A stretch of 8,183 nt of DNA from Clostridiales bacterium. GTDB taxonomy: Bacteria > Bacillota > Clostridia > Oscillospirales > QAMX01. The position numbers and the translations under genes were made by a program. A model generated the notes under the pieces. It was given only the letters and a program-made list of their open reading frames with translations, was not told where the DNA came from and made no database searches. The stretch spans positions 1 to 8,183 of the forward strand of contig QAMX01000123.1 in the NCBI GenBank assembly GCA_003149835.1, written 5' to 3'. Shown here piece after piece: positions 1-5,197 of this stretch (positions are counted from its first letter, which is position 1; the number at the start of each line of letters is the position of its first letter).

Positions 1-356
1 CGGAACGCCTCCGTCAAATCAAAATCACAGATCGCGTCGCCGCTGATGACGATAAAATCGTCTCCGTTGAGAAAATCAGCGCAGGCCCTGACGCCGCCGG
101 CCGTGCCCATCGGCTCCTTCTCGACAAAATAGCGCAGCGACGCGTCAAACGCGCTCCCATCGCCCAGCGAGTCCTGAATCGCCTCGGGCAGGAACATCAG
201 CGTCAGCGCCATATCACGGATCCCGTGCGCGCGCAGCTGCTCGATAATCCGATGCAAAACGGGCTTTCCAAGCAGCGGAACCATCGGCTTCGGAAGATGC
301 GAGGTCAGCGGCCGCAGGCGCCGCCCCTCGCCTCCGGCGAGAATACAAGCTTTCAT
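1..356 (-). CDS. Sugar-1-phosphate nucleotidyltransferase, N-terminal part (gene runs off the window)
   Basis: The first 118 residues of an NTP_transferase-family protein are visible; the 3' part lies beyond base 1. These enzymes join a nucleoside triphosphate to a sugar 1-phosphate to make a nucleotide sugar for cell-surface polysaccharides. Seen: the nucleotide-binding signature LAGGEGRRLRPLT at residues 6-18, PKPMVP at 22-27, the GTAGG turn at 84-88, and SGDA at 105-108, whose Asp is the expected metal ligand. The text matches from memory the clostridial group annotated as mannose-1-phosphate guanylyltransferase, in which this domain is often fused to a phosphomannomutase; the fusion cannot be tested here. 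The ATG at 356 gives the canonical MKA-ILAGG N-terminus. A GGAAAGG lies about 12 bases upstream, a rather long spacing. The family call is secure; the sugar and nucleotide are not. Confidence 0.9.
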   Translation of the reverse strand, partial: MKACILAGGEGRRLRPLTSHLPKPMVPLLGKPVLHRIIEQLRAHGIRDMALTLMFLPEAIQDSLGDGSAFDASLRYFVEKEPMGTAGGVRACADFLNGDDFIVISGDAICDFDLTEAF

Positions 357-849
357 GTAACAACCGTGCCTTTCCAGTCTATGAAAATCATGAAATCCAC
401 AGCCCCGGAACGGCGCCGCCGAAAGCCCGTCCGTCGCGGACGCAGCGGTTCAGCCGATGCGCTCCGGGTTCTGTTTCTATCAATCATTGTGACCCGAAAA
501 AGGAAAATTTATACTCGCCGCGTCAACAAAACTCCCCGCTCTCTCCGGTCAACGGCAAATTTATCGCAGAGCGTCTTTTACGGCGCGCCGGCCAAACCCA
601 AAATCTTTGCACCAGAGCGTTCTCTGCCACCGCTCGCAAGTCTCAGCACTATGGTATTATATTATATCCCGTCCGCGGCGCGGAAAAAAGCCTTCTCCGG
701 CGAAAACGGGCTGAATCTCCGCGGCGCGCAAAAAAAACGCGCCGCCGCGCTTTGGATGAAACGCCTGCGCCGTTATCCGTTCCGGCTGCGAAAAAAAACT
801 ACCCTCTGCGCGCATTTTTTTGTCCGCTCGGCCGCCCGGTTTTTCACGC
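357..849. other. Gene-poor intergenic region
   Basis: About 490 bases between the rplL terminator and the nucleotidyltransferase start. Open frames exist on both strands, but their translations are rich in Arg, Lys and Ser/Pro, resemble no family I know, and lie across GC-rich hairpins and homopolymer runs, so I reject them as genes. Visible on the minus strand: an 8-bp hairpin GCGGCGCG / CGCGCCGC with a T8 run inside its loop (about 719-747), two further T runs, and a tandem -10-like stretch (TATAATATAAT, about 651-664) without a credible -35 box. If transcription began there, the nucleotidyltransferase mRNA would have a leader of nearly 300 nt. I recognise no riboswitch, tRNA or known ncRNA in it. 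Confidence 0.6.
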
Positions 850-888
850 AAAAAAGCGCCGGAGCGTATTGAAACGCTCCGGCGCTTT
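850..888 (-). terminator. Intrinsic terminator after rplL
   Basis: On the minus strand AAAGCGCCGGAGCG (888-875) pairs perfectly with CGCTCCGGCGCTTT (866-853) across an 8-nt loop, and the 3' arm runs into a T tract down to 850. It starts 26 bases after the rplL stop codon. A stem this strong should end most transcripts here, making rplL the last gene of the ribosomal-protein operon. Confidence 0.95.
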
Positions 889-914
889 GATACCGTAAAT
901 TGTCGACTGCGGAT

Positions 915-1292
915 TTACTTGATCTCGACTTTCGCGCCGGCCTCTTCGAGCTTGGTCTTGATGGCTTCGGCTTCGTCCTTCGAAACGTTTTCCTTGACGG
1001 GCTTCGGCACGCTTTCGACGAATTCCTTCGCTTCTTTCAGGCCCAAACCGGTGAGTTCGCGGATGACCTTGATGACGTCGAGCTTCTTGGCGCCGAAATC
1101 GGCGAGAACCGGCGTAAACTCGGTCTTCTCCTCTTCGGCCGGAGCCGCAGCGGCCGCGCCGCCCATCACCGCGACAGGCGCGGCGGCGGAAACGCCAAAT
1201 TCCTCTTCGATCGCTTTGACGAGCTCGGACAGCTCAAGAACGGTCAGAGCCTTGACAGACTCGATAATCGCCGTAATTTTTTCGCTTGCCAT
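915..1292 (-). CDS. rplL: 50S ribosomal protein L7/L12
   Basis: 125-residue acidic stalk protein of the large ribosomal subunit. Dimers bind the C-terminal helix of L10 and recruit translational GTPases. Seen: an N-terminal dimerisation domain (about 1-35, [20 protein letters not shown]), an Ala-rich flexible hinge (about 36-53) and the globular C-terminal domain (about 58-125) with the family core [20 protein letters not shown] and the ending AGAKVEIK. The ATG at 1292 is chosen over an in-frame TTG two codons upstream because GGAGG (1306-1302) is 9 bases from the ATG and only 3 from the TTG, and because MASEKI is the normal N-terminus. It lies 56 bases after rplJ, sharing its leader and attenuator, and is followed at once by a terminator. 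Length is normal. Confidence 0.98.
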   Translation of the reverse strand: MASEKITAIIESVKALTVLELSELVKAIEEEFGVSAAAPVAVMGGAAAAAPAEEEKTEFTPVLADFGAKKLDVIKVIRELTGLGLKEAKEFVESVPKPVKENVSKDEAEAIKTKLEEAGAKVEIK

Positions 1293-1348
1293 TTTCAATA
1301 ACCTCCGTAAAATTAAATTTGTAGTTGAGAATCATGTTGTGTGTGAAA

Positions 1349-1885
1349 TCAGGCGTTTTCCGCCGATTCCGCCGCCTGTTCAGGCTGCTCCGTCTGCTTT
1401 TCGACAATGGCGTTGACCGCCACCGCGAGGCCGCGGAGATTCGCGGTCAGGCAGGAGAGGAGCATGGCGAGCAGCGTTTCCTTCGACGGCAGCGCCGCCA
1501 GCTGCTCGACCGTTGCAACGTCGATCACCTTACCTTCAAGGATACCGGCCTTGATGGCGAATTCGGACTTCGCTTTCTTCACGTATTCGGCGATGATTTT
1601 CGCCGGCGCGGTCAGGTCGGAATCCGAGGTCGCCAGCGCCGTCGTCCCGTTCAGGAACGGATCCAGCGCCTCATAGCCGCAGTTGTTGGCCGCGCGACGC
1701 AGCAGCGTGTTCTTGATGACGGTGTAGTTGACGCCGGCGTTGCGGAGCTCACGGCGCAGCGCCGTATCGGCCTCCACGGTGATTCCCTTATACTCACAGA
1801 GAACGCCCGCCTGCGCGTTTTTGAGCCGCTCGGTCAGAGCGTCGACAACCGCCTGCTTTTCTGCGATGACTTTGCTGTTTGGCAT
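1349..1885 (-). CDS. rplJ: 50S ribosomal protein L10
   Basis: 178-residue stalk-base protein that anchors L7/L12 dimers to 23S rRNA near L11. Seen: the N-terminal rRNA-binding domain with VLCEYKGITV (28-37) and LRRELRNAGVNYTVIKNTLLRRA (43-65), and the C-terminal region from LPSKETLLAMLL (132-143) through LRGLAVAVNAIVEK, the long helix that binds L12. The ATG at 1885 is behind GGAGGTGA and gives the usual MPNSKVIAEK start; the reading frame stays open far upstream, but that stretch is the L10 leader RNA and not protein. The Glu/Gln/Ala tail (163-178) is an ordinary variable end. The gene is probably autoregulated by the L10-L12 complex acting on the leader directly upstream. Confidence 0.98.
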   Translation of the reverse strand: MPNSKVIAEKQAVVDALTERLKNAQAGVLCEYKGITVEADTALRRELRNAGVNYTVIKNTLLRRAANNCGYEALDPFLNGTTALATSDSDLTAPAKIIAEYVKKAKSEFAIKAGILEGKVIDVATVEQLAALPSKETLLAMLLSCLTANLRGLAVAVNAIVEKQTEQPEQAAESAENA

Positions 1886-2058
1886 GAGTTTCACCTCCGT
1901 AGATGTAGATGAAAGCCTTTTCGTAAAAATATGAAGAAGCTCCCCGCATATCCCGAAAGACGGGCGGGGAGCGTACAGGTCCTTACAAACCCGCTCTCTC
2001 CTCGGCAGGGACCATTTACGCCGCAAGCGGCGACCTGCTGTCTTCGGAAAAGGCTTTT
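1886..2058 (-). promoter_or_regulatory. L10 leader: autoregulatory 5' UTR of rplJL
   Basis: The gap between rplA and rplJ carries the hallmarks of the Firmicutes L10 leader. Seen on the minus strand: AAGACAGCAGG (2044-2034), a small hairpin CGCCGC-TTGCGGCG (2032-2019), then TAAAT and CCTGCCGAGG (2009-2000). This is the conserved pair of strands that mimics the L10-binding site of 23S rRNA. It is followed by a terminator hairpin. Family knowledge: the L10(L12)4 complex binds such leaders and lowers rplJL expression, by transcription attenuation in Bacillus. In addition AAAGCCTTTTC (2057-2047) is the exact reverse complement of GAAAAGGCTTT (1922-1912), an 11-bp closing helix around the element. 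Boundaries are approximate. Confidence 0.9.
1926..1972 (-). terminator. Attenuator hairpin inside the L10 leader
   Basis: On the minus strand GCTCCCCGC (1972-1964) pairs with GCGGGGAGC (1947-1939), with a small inner CCG/CGG stem in the loop. It is followed by a U-rich but interrupted run, TTCTTCATATTTTT (1938-1925). Its place between the L10-binding motif and the rplJ ribosome-binding site fits the regulatory terminator of L10 leaders. The imperfect U tract fits partial, conditional termination. Confidence 0.8.
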
Positions 2059-2064
2059 TGATGT

Positions 2065-2092
2065 ATTATCCTCGGCCAAAGGCCGCTGATAA
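2065..2092 (-). promoter_or_regulatory. Candidate promoter for rplJ-rplL
   Basis: TTATCA (2092-2087), a 16-base spacer and GATAAT (2070-2065) match the vegetative -35/-10 consensus at 4 and 5 of 6 positions. Predicted transcription would start near 2058, just at the beginning of the L10 leader's closing helix, which supports the call. The spacer is itself a GGCC-TTT-GGCC palindrome, so an RNA hairpin in a read-through transcript from rplA is the alternative reading. Confidence 0.45.
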
Positions 2093-2111
2093 CCGTTTTG
2101 GAATCCGCAGG

Positions 2112-2813
2112 TCAGATGACCTCGGAGACGCGCGAGGTATTGATTTTAACGCCCGGCCCCATCGTCGAGGTAACGACGCAGGAGCGGATATACTGTCCCT
2201 TCGCAGCGGCCGGCTTGGCGCGGACAACCGCGTTGGTCAGCGTGCGCAGGTTTTCGGACAGCTTTTCAGCGCCGAACGAAATCTTGCCGATCGGGCAGTG
2301 GATGATATTGGTTCTGTCGAGACGGTATTCGATTTTACCGGCTTTCAGCTCCTTGACCGCCTGCGCGACATTGGGCGTAACCGTTCCGGCCTTCGGGTTC
2401 GGCATCAAACCCTTGGGGCCGAGGATACGGCCGATACGGCCGACAACGCCCATCATATCGGGCGTGGCGACAACGGCGTCAAACTCAAAGAAGTTTTCCT
2501 TCTGGATTCTCTGAACCATGTCCTCGGCGCCGACGAGATCCGCGCCCGCTTCGGTCGCCTCGGCGGCCTTGGCGTCGCGCGCAAATACGAGCACGCGGAC
2601 CTTTTTGCCCGTCCCGTGCGGCAGAACGACCGCGCCCCTGACCTGCTGGTCGGCATGGCGCGAGTCGACGCCCAGACGGATGTGCAGCTCGACGGTCTCG
2701 TCGAACTTGGCCTTGGCGTTCTGAATCACGAGGTTCAGCGCCTCGTCCGGCTCGAACTGATTCTGCTTATCATAAGCCTTGACGCTGTCAAGATATTTTT
2801 TTCCTCTATGCAC
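2112..2813 (-). CDS. rplA: 50S ribosomal protein L1
   Basis: 233-residue protein of the mobile L1 stalk of the large subunit, which contacts E-site tRNA; in bacteria L1 also represses translation of its own mRNA. Seen: N-terminal [14 protein letters not shown] (3-16), the L1 signature [20 protein letters not shown] near 125-144, and C-terminal GKISF...ENL (about 177-189). Start choice: an ATG at 2819 is only 3 bases from GGAGG, while the GTG at 2813 is 9 bases away and yields M-H-RGKKY, the normal family N-terminus, so I take GTG. Longer in-frame extensions run back through the RNA operator and are unlikely. rplK ends 107 bases upstream and the gap holds a copy of the L1 rRNA site. Length is typical for the family. 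Confidence 0.97.
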   Translation of the reverse strand: MHRGKKYLDSVKAYDKQNQFEPDEALNLVIQNAKAKFDETVELHIRLGVDSRHADQQVRGAVVLPHGTGKKVRVLVFARDAKAAEATEAGADLVGAEDMVQRIQKENFFEFDAVVATPDMMGVVGRIGRILGPKGLMPNPKAGTVTPNVAQAVKELKAGKIEYRLDRTNIIHCPIGKISFGAEKLSENLRTLTNAVVRAKPAAAKGQYIRSCVVTSTMGPGVKINTSRVSEVI

Positions 2814-2822
2814 TTGCATTTT

Positions 2823-2880
2823 CCTCCTCAAAGTGGTACTTCGGAATGATCCTCCCACCGCAGGGGCCGATATGCCCCGC
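2823..2880 (-). promoter_or_regulatory. Candidate L1 operator (mimic of the 23S rRNA L1-binding site) next to the rplA ribosome-binding site
   Basis: On the minus strand GGTGGGAGG (2859-2851) and GAAGTACCAC (2842-2833) can fold as GUGG/CCAC, an asymmetric internal loop (GA against GAAGUA), and GGA/UCC capped by UCAU. From memory, the L1-stalk segment of bacterial 23S rRNA has GGUGGGAGG on one strand and GAAAUACCACC on the other, the same helix-loop-helix. Just upstream is a GGGGC/GCCCC hairpin (2878-2863). The element ends 5 bases before the rplA AGGAGG (2828-2823), so bound L1 could block ribosome entry, as known for L1 autoregulation. Seen: the motif and the pairing. Inferred: L1 binding. 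Confidence 0.65.
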
Positions 2881-2920
2881 TATTTATCAGGAGAGCTTGT
2901 TTCCAAAAACCTTTACCGTT

Positions 2921-3346
2921 TTAGTCCTTGACAACGACGCCCATGCTGCGGCAGGTGCCCGCGACCATGCTCATCGCGCCTTCGATATCCTTGGCGTTCA
3001 GGTCGTTCATTTTCGTCTCCGCGATCTTGCGGATATCTTCCTTGGTGATGGTGGCGACCTTGGTCTTATTGGGAACGCCGGAGCCGCTCTCGATGTTGCA
3101 TGCCTTCTTAATCAGCGCGGCGGCCGGGGGCGACTTGGTGATAAAGGTAAAGGAGCGGTCTGCGTAAACCGTTACGACAACCGGAACTTTAAAGCCGACG
3201 TCGTTCTTCGTCCGCTCGTTGAACTCCTTGACAAAATTCGGAAGACTGATGCCGTGCGGCGCCAGCGCTGGGCCGACCGGAGGCCCTGCGACCGCCTTTC
3301 CGGCGTTGATCTGAAATTTGACGACTGCGACTACTTTCTGCGCCAT
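2921..3346 (-). CDS. rplK: 50S ribosomal protein L11
   Basis: 141 residues, the normal length. L11 binds the GTPase-associated region of 23S rRNA at the stalk base and is needed for factor function and stringent-response signalling through RelA. Seen: the N-terminal domain with [16 protein letters not shown] (13-28), including the conserved double proline, and the C-terminal rRNA-binding domain with [45 protein letters not shown], then the [10 protein letters not shown] ending. One local deviation: the usual GQHGVNI after GPAL reads APHGISL here. The ATG at 3346 gives canonical [19 protein letters not shown] is about 12 bases upstream, slightly long. It follows nusG by 61 bases and precedes rplA. 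Confidence 0.98.
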   Translation of the reverse strand: MAQKVVAVVKFQINAGKAVAGPPVGPALAPHGISLPNFVKEFNERTKNDVGFKVPVVVTVYADRSFTFITKSPPAAALIKKACNIESGSGVPNKTKVATITKEDIRKIAETKMNDLNAKDIEGAMSMVAGTCRSMGVVVKD

Positions 3347-3407
3347 AGTATTGCGAAACCTCCTAACAATCTAAAAAACAAAAATTCGCGCGGGATCGGA
3401 CGCTTTT

Positions 3408-3947
3408 TTACGCGTCCAGCTCGACCTGTTCCGTGTCGAGCTCCACAGTCTGCTCGCGGCCGAACATAATGACCTTCACTTTGACCGTGGTGTTGTCCGG
3501 AGAAACCGCCTCGACTGTGCCGGAGAAACCCTCCAGCATCCCGTCGCAAATGCGGACGATATCGCCGACCCCGTATGCGGGCGGCGCGGCGACATGCCGT
3601 TCGCCGCAGAGCTTGGCGACCTCCGCTTCTGACAGCGGCACAGGCTTGGAACCCGGCCCGACGAAGCTTGTGACGCCGCGCACATTGCGCACGACGTGCC
3701 ATGTCTCGTCGTTCATCACCATCTTGACCAAAACGTAGCCGGGATAGGTCTTGCGTTCGACCTCGACCTCCGACTTCCCGCCGTCTTTGTCCTCGCGGGT
3801 CTCGGTGACCTTTTCCGTCGGGATCAGGATATCGGGGAACATCTCCTCCAAATGCCTGTTTTCAACGGTCTTTTCAATTGTCTTGGCCACCTTGTTCTCG
3901 TAACCGGAGTAGGTGTGAATGACGTACCATTTCGCTTCTTCCGACAT
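3408..3947 (-). CDS. nusG: Transcription termination/antitermination factor NusG
   Basis: 179-residue elongation factor that binds RNA polymerase and modulates pausing, Rho-dependent termination and transcription-translation coupling. Seen: an NGN domain (about 5-110) starting KWYVIHTYSGYENKVAKTIE, with RKTYPGYVLVKMVMNDETWHVVRNVRGVTSFVG at 65-97, and a C-terminal KOW domain (about 125-179) with VGDIVRICDGMLEGFSGTV and the common MFGREQTVELDTEQVE tail. AGGAGAG sits 6 bases before the ATG at 3947. Position 31 bases after secE and ahead of rplK is the standard arrangement in bacteria. Nothing is missing or inserted. Confidence 0.98.
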   Translation of the reverse strand: MSEEAKWYVIHTYSGYENKVAKTIEKTVENRHLEEMFPDILIPTEKVTETREDKDGGKSEVEVERKTYPGYVLVKMVMNDETWHVVRNVRGVTSFVGPGSKPVPLSEAEVAKLCGERHVAAPPAYGVGDIVRICDGMLEGFSGTVEAVSPDNTTVKVKVIMFGREQTVELDTEQVELDA

Positions 3948-3978
3948 GAAGGCTCTCCTTTTGCTTAGCGGCTACGCG

Positions 3979-4299
3979 CTAAAATAAGCTGATGAACAGA
4001 TCGAGGCTGTTTCTGAAAGCGAAGTCCGCCAGCAGGATAACCGCGCCGACGATGATCACCATGGCAAAAACAACCATCGTGTTGTTGACGACCTGCTTGA
4101 AGGTCGGCCATGTGACCTTTTTCGCTTCGCTTTTCAGCTCTTTGAACCACTTTTTGATCCGTCCGCCGACCCGCTGAAAAAAGTTCGGCTTTTTCTTGTC
4201 CTTGCCGCCCTTAGCCGGAACGTTTTTCTCGTTTCCCGCCGGTTTCAGCTCGGCCGCGTCCAGCTTGTCCGTTTTTTCGTTATCCGCCACTTTCTTCAC
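3979..4299 (-). CDS. secE: Preprotein translocase subunit SecE
   Basis: Single-span subunit that clamps SecY in the protein-export channel. Seen: the conserved amphipathic region FKELKSEAKKVTWPTFKQV (about 52-70) followed by one hydrophobic segment (about 73-92). About 50 charged, Lys-rich residues precede this core, a longer cytosolic tail than in the shortest Gram-positive SecE proteins. Both possible starts are GTG: one at 4299 (given here) and one at 4290. An AAGGG 8 bases before the second favours it slightly, and an in-frame stop just upstream of 4299 excludes anything longer. It sits between rpmG and nusG, the usual order. Confidence 0.95.
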   Translation of the reverse strand: MKKVADNEKTDKLDAAELKPAGNEKNVPAKGGKDKKKPNFFQRVGGRIKKWFKELKSEAKKVTWPTFKQVVNNTMVVFAMVIIVGAVILLADFAFRNSLDLFISLF

Positions 4300-4328
4300 C
4301 CTTTCTCATTGTCATCACAGCTCAGACG

Positions 4329-4478
4329 CTACTTTGTCTCTCTGTGCAGGGTATGCTTGCGGCAGAATCTGCAATACTTATTCCGCTCAAGCCGGTCGGG
4401 GGTATGCTTTTTGTTTTTCATCGTGTCATAGTTTCGCTGCTTGCACTCCGTGCAGGCGAGAGTGATTCTGACTCTCAT
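4329..4478 (-). CDS. rpmG: 50S ribosomal protein L33
   Basis: 49 residues, [22 protein letters not shown]... in the standard L33 pattern. The two Cys pairs C9-x-x-C12 and C36-x-x-C39 form the zinc ribbon, so this is the zinc-dependent (C+) type; a Cys-free paralogue may exist elsewhere for zinc limitation. The ATG at 4478 follows AAGGAGG (4497-4491) by 12 bases, a long spacing. It is the first gene after the strong promoter at 4558-4585 and precedes secE by about 30-40 bases, as in many Firmicutes. Confidence 0.97.
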   Translation of the reverse strand: MRVRITLACTECKQRNYDTMKNKKHTPDRLERNKYCRFCRKHTLHRETK

Positions 4479-4495
4479 GCTTTAACGGCACCTCC

Positions 4496-4546
4496 TTAAA
4501 GTTTTGCCTCCCTAAAAAAGGCCAAAAAAATAAGACCTTTTTTCAT
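4496..4546 (-). CDS. Possible 16-residue leader peptide ahead of rpmG
   Basis: Frame MKKGLIFLAFFREAKL, with its TAA (4498-4496) overlapping the rpmG Shine-Dalgarno AAGGAGG. Its ATG is only 11 bases after the -10 box, so the transcript would be nearly leaderless and no ribosome-binding site is visible. The geometry would allow translational coupling, but a frame this short in T-rich DNA can arise by chance. The peptide matches nothing I know. Confidence 0.2.
   Translation of the reverse strand: MKKGLIFLAFFREAKL
4514..4543 (-). promoter_or_regulatory. A-tract/U-tract hairpin in the rpmG-secE-nusG leader
   Basis: In the minus-strand transcript AAAAAAGGUC (4543-4534) pairs fully with GGCCUUUUUU (4523-4514) across a 10-nt loop, using one G-U pair; on the plus strand the same position is a C-A mismatch. 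The U run and short GC core resemble a weak intrinsic terminator placed within about 40 nt of the predicted transcription start. An attenuator role is inference. Confidence 0.4.
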
Positions 4547-4557
4547 AGGTACTATAT

Positions 4558-4585
4558 ATTATAGCACACCCAGAAAAAAAGTCAA
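4558..4585 (-). promoter_or_regulatory. Strong vegetative promoter for rpmG-secE-nusG
   Basis: TTGACT (4585-4580), a 16-base spacer and TATAAT (4563-4558), with a TGC immediately before the -10 hexamer (extended -10). This is close to the full housekeeping-sigma consensus. The predicted start is near 4551, about 70 bases ahead of the rpmG ATG. It sits in the gap after mgsA. Confidence 0.88.
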
Positions 4586-4627
4586 TACTTTTTGCAGATT
4601 TTTTTGGCGTTGAACGAGAAAAAACGC

Positions 4628-5032
4628 TCAGTTTTTCGGATTTACGATGTCGCGCCAGTCAAGGTCGCCGCGGTTCATGCCGAGAATCAGCACCTCGGCC
4701 GTGGCGACGTTGGTCGCGACGGGCACGTTGTGGATATCGCACAGGCGCAGCAGGTTATGCACATCCGGCTCGCCCGGCCCCGGCGTCAGCGGATCGCGGA
4801 AAAAGAGCACCAGATCGATCTCGTTATAGACAATGCGCGCGCCGATCTGCTGGTCGCCGCCCTGCGCGCCGGATAAAAAGCGGTGCACCTTTAACCCCGT
4901 CGCCTCGGCGACGAGCTTACCCGTAGTTTCGGTTGCAAAAATATTGTGCTTTGCGAGAATTCCGCAGTAAGCGATACAGATCTGAACCATCAGCTCTTTC
5001 TTCTTGTCATGCGCAATCAGGGCGATATTCAT
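4628..5032 (-). CDS. mgsA: Methylglyoxal synthase, with a substituted active-site position
   Basis: 134 residues. The family converts dihydroxyacetone phosphate to methylglyoxal and phosphate in the cytosol, a bypass that relieves sugar-phosphate build-up. Seen: N-terminal [10 protein letters not shown] (4-13), phosphate-binding ATETTGK (33-39), GGDQQIGA (58-65) with the catalytic base at D60, and IPVATN-type [13 protein letters not shown] near the end. Anomaly: the conserved PHEPD/PHDPD is PGEPD, so G87 replaces the histidine equivalent to E. coli His98; D90 (Asp101) is kept. The ATG at 5032 has GGAG 7 bases upstream and matches family N-termini; a TTG seven codons earlier is unlikely. The gene has its own promoter. 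MgsA next to mrdA/min genes is a familiar clostridial arrangement. Family certain; activity uncertain. Confidence 0.95.
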   Translation of the reverse strand: MNIALIAHDKKKELMVQICIAYCGILAKHNIFATETTGKLVAEATGLKVHRFLSGAQGGDQQIGARIVYNEIDLVLFFRDPLTPGPGEPDVHNLLRLCDIHNVPVATNVATAEVLILGMNRGDLDWRDIVNPKN

Positions 5033-5140
5033 GCTCTTTCTCCGTTCGTACAAAATGCCCGCGGCAGCCAGCCGCCGCTATCCACCGCCCGCGCCGCCGC
5101 CTCTGGCAGCCGCCGCCGGACAGACAAATCTCTATCTCAT

Positions 5141-5168
5141 ATTATACAAGATTCTGTGGATTTTGCAA
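5141..5168 (-). promoter_or_regulatory. Promoter for mgsA
   Basis: TTGCAA (5168-5163), a 16-base spacer and a perfect TATAAT (5146-5141). The start would fall near 5134, leaving a leader of about 100 nt that is dominated by GGC repeats and contains a GCGGC-TGGCT-GCCGC hairpin (5075-5061). It lies in the 165-base gap between the minD-like gene and mgsA, so mgsA can be expressed apart from mrdA. Confidence 0.75.
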
Positions 5169-5197
5169 GCCGTATTCGGCAAAAAATATCACGCCGG

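Noticed and set aside
357..389. 12-codon frame (MIFIDWKGTVVT) whose TGA overlaps the nucleotidyltransferase ATG
   Set aside because: No convincing ribosome site and short enough to be chance.
657..851. 64-codon minus-strand frame after the rplL terminator
   Set aside because: It spans hairpins and T runs, has no ribosome-binding site and no recognisable composition or motif.
225..872. Open frame of 215 codons on the plus strand
   Set aside because: It overlaps the nucleotidyltransferase start and the rplL terminator, its product is Arg/Ser/Pro-rich with no motif, and it has no ribosome-binding site.
3373..3417. GGACGC/GCGTCC hairpin at the nusG stop with a T-rich run downstream, as a possible nusG-rplK terminator
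   Set aside because: The stem is only 6 bp and the T run starts about 11 bases after it, too far for a normal intrinsic terminator.
4586..4640. Possible terminator after mgsA (AAAAAC/GTTTTT and GCGTT/AACGC pairings)
   Set aside because: The stems are short and AT-rich and the T runs are not placed after a stable stem, so I cannot support it as a terminator.
5044..5130. GGC-rich stretch before mgsA as a possible repeat element
   Set aside because: It is low-complexity GC-rich sequence with no clean repeat unit; best seen as a structured leader.
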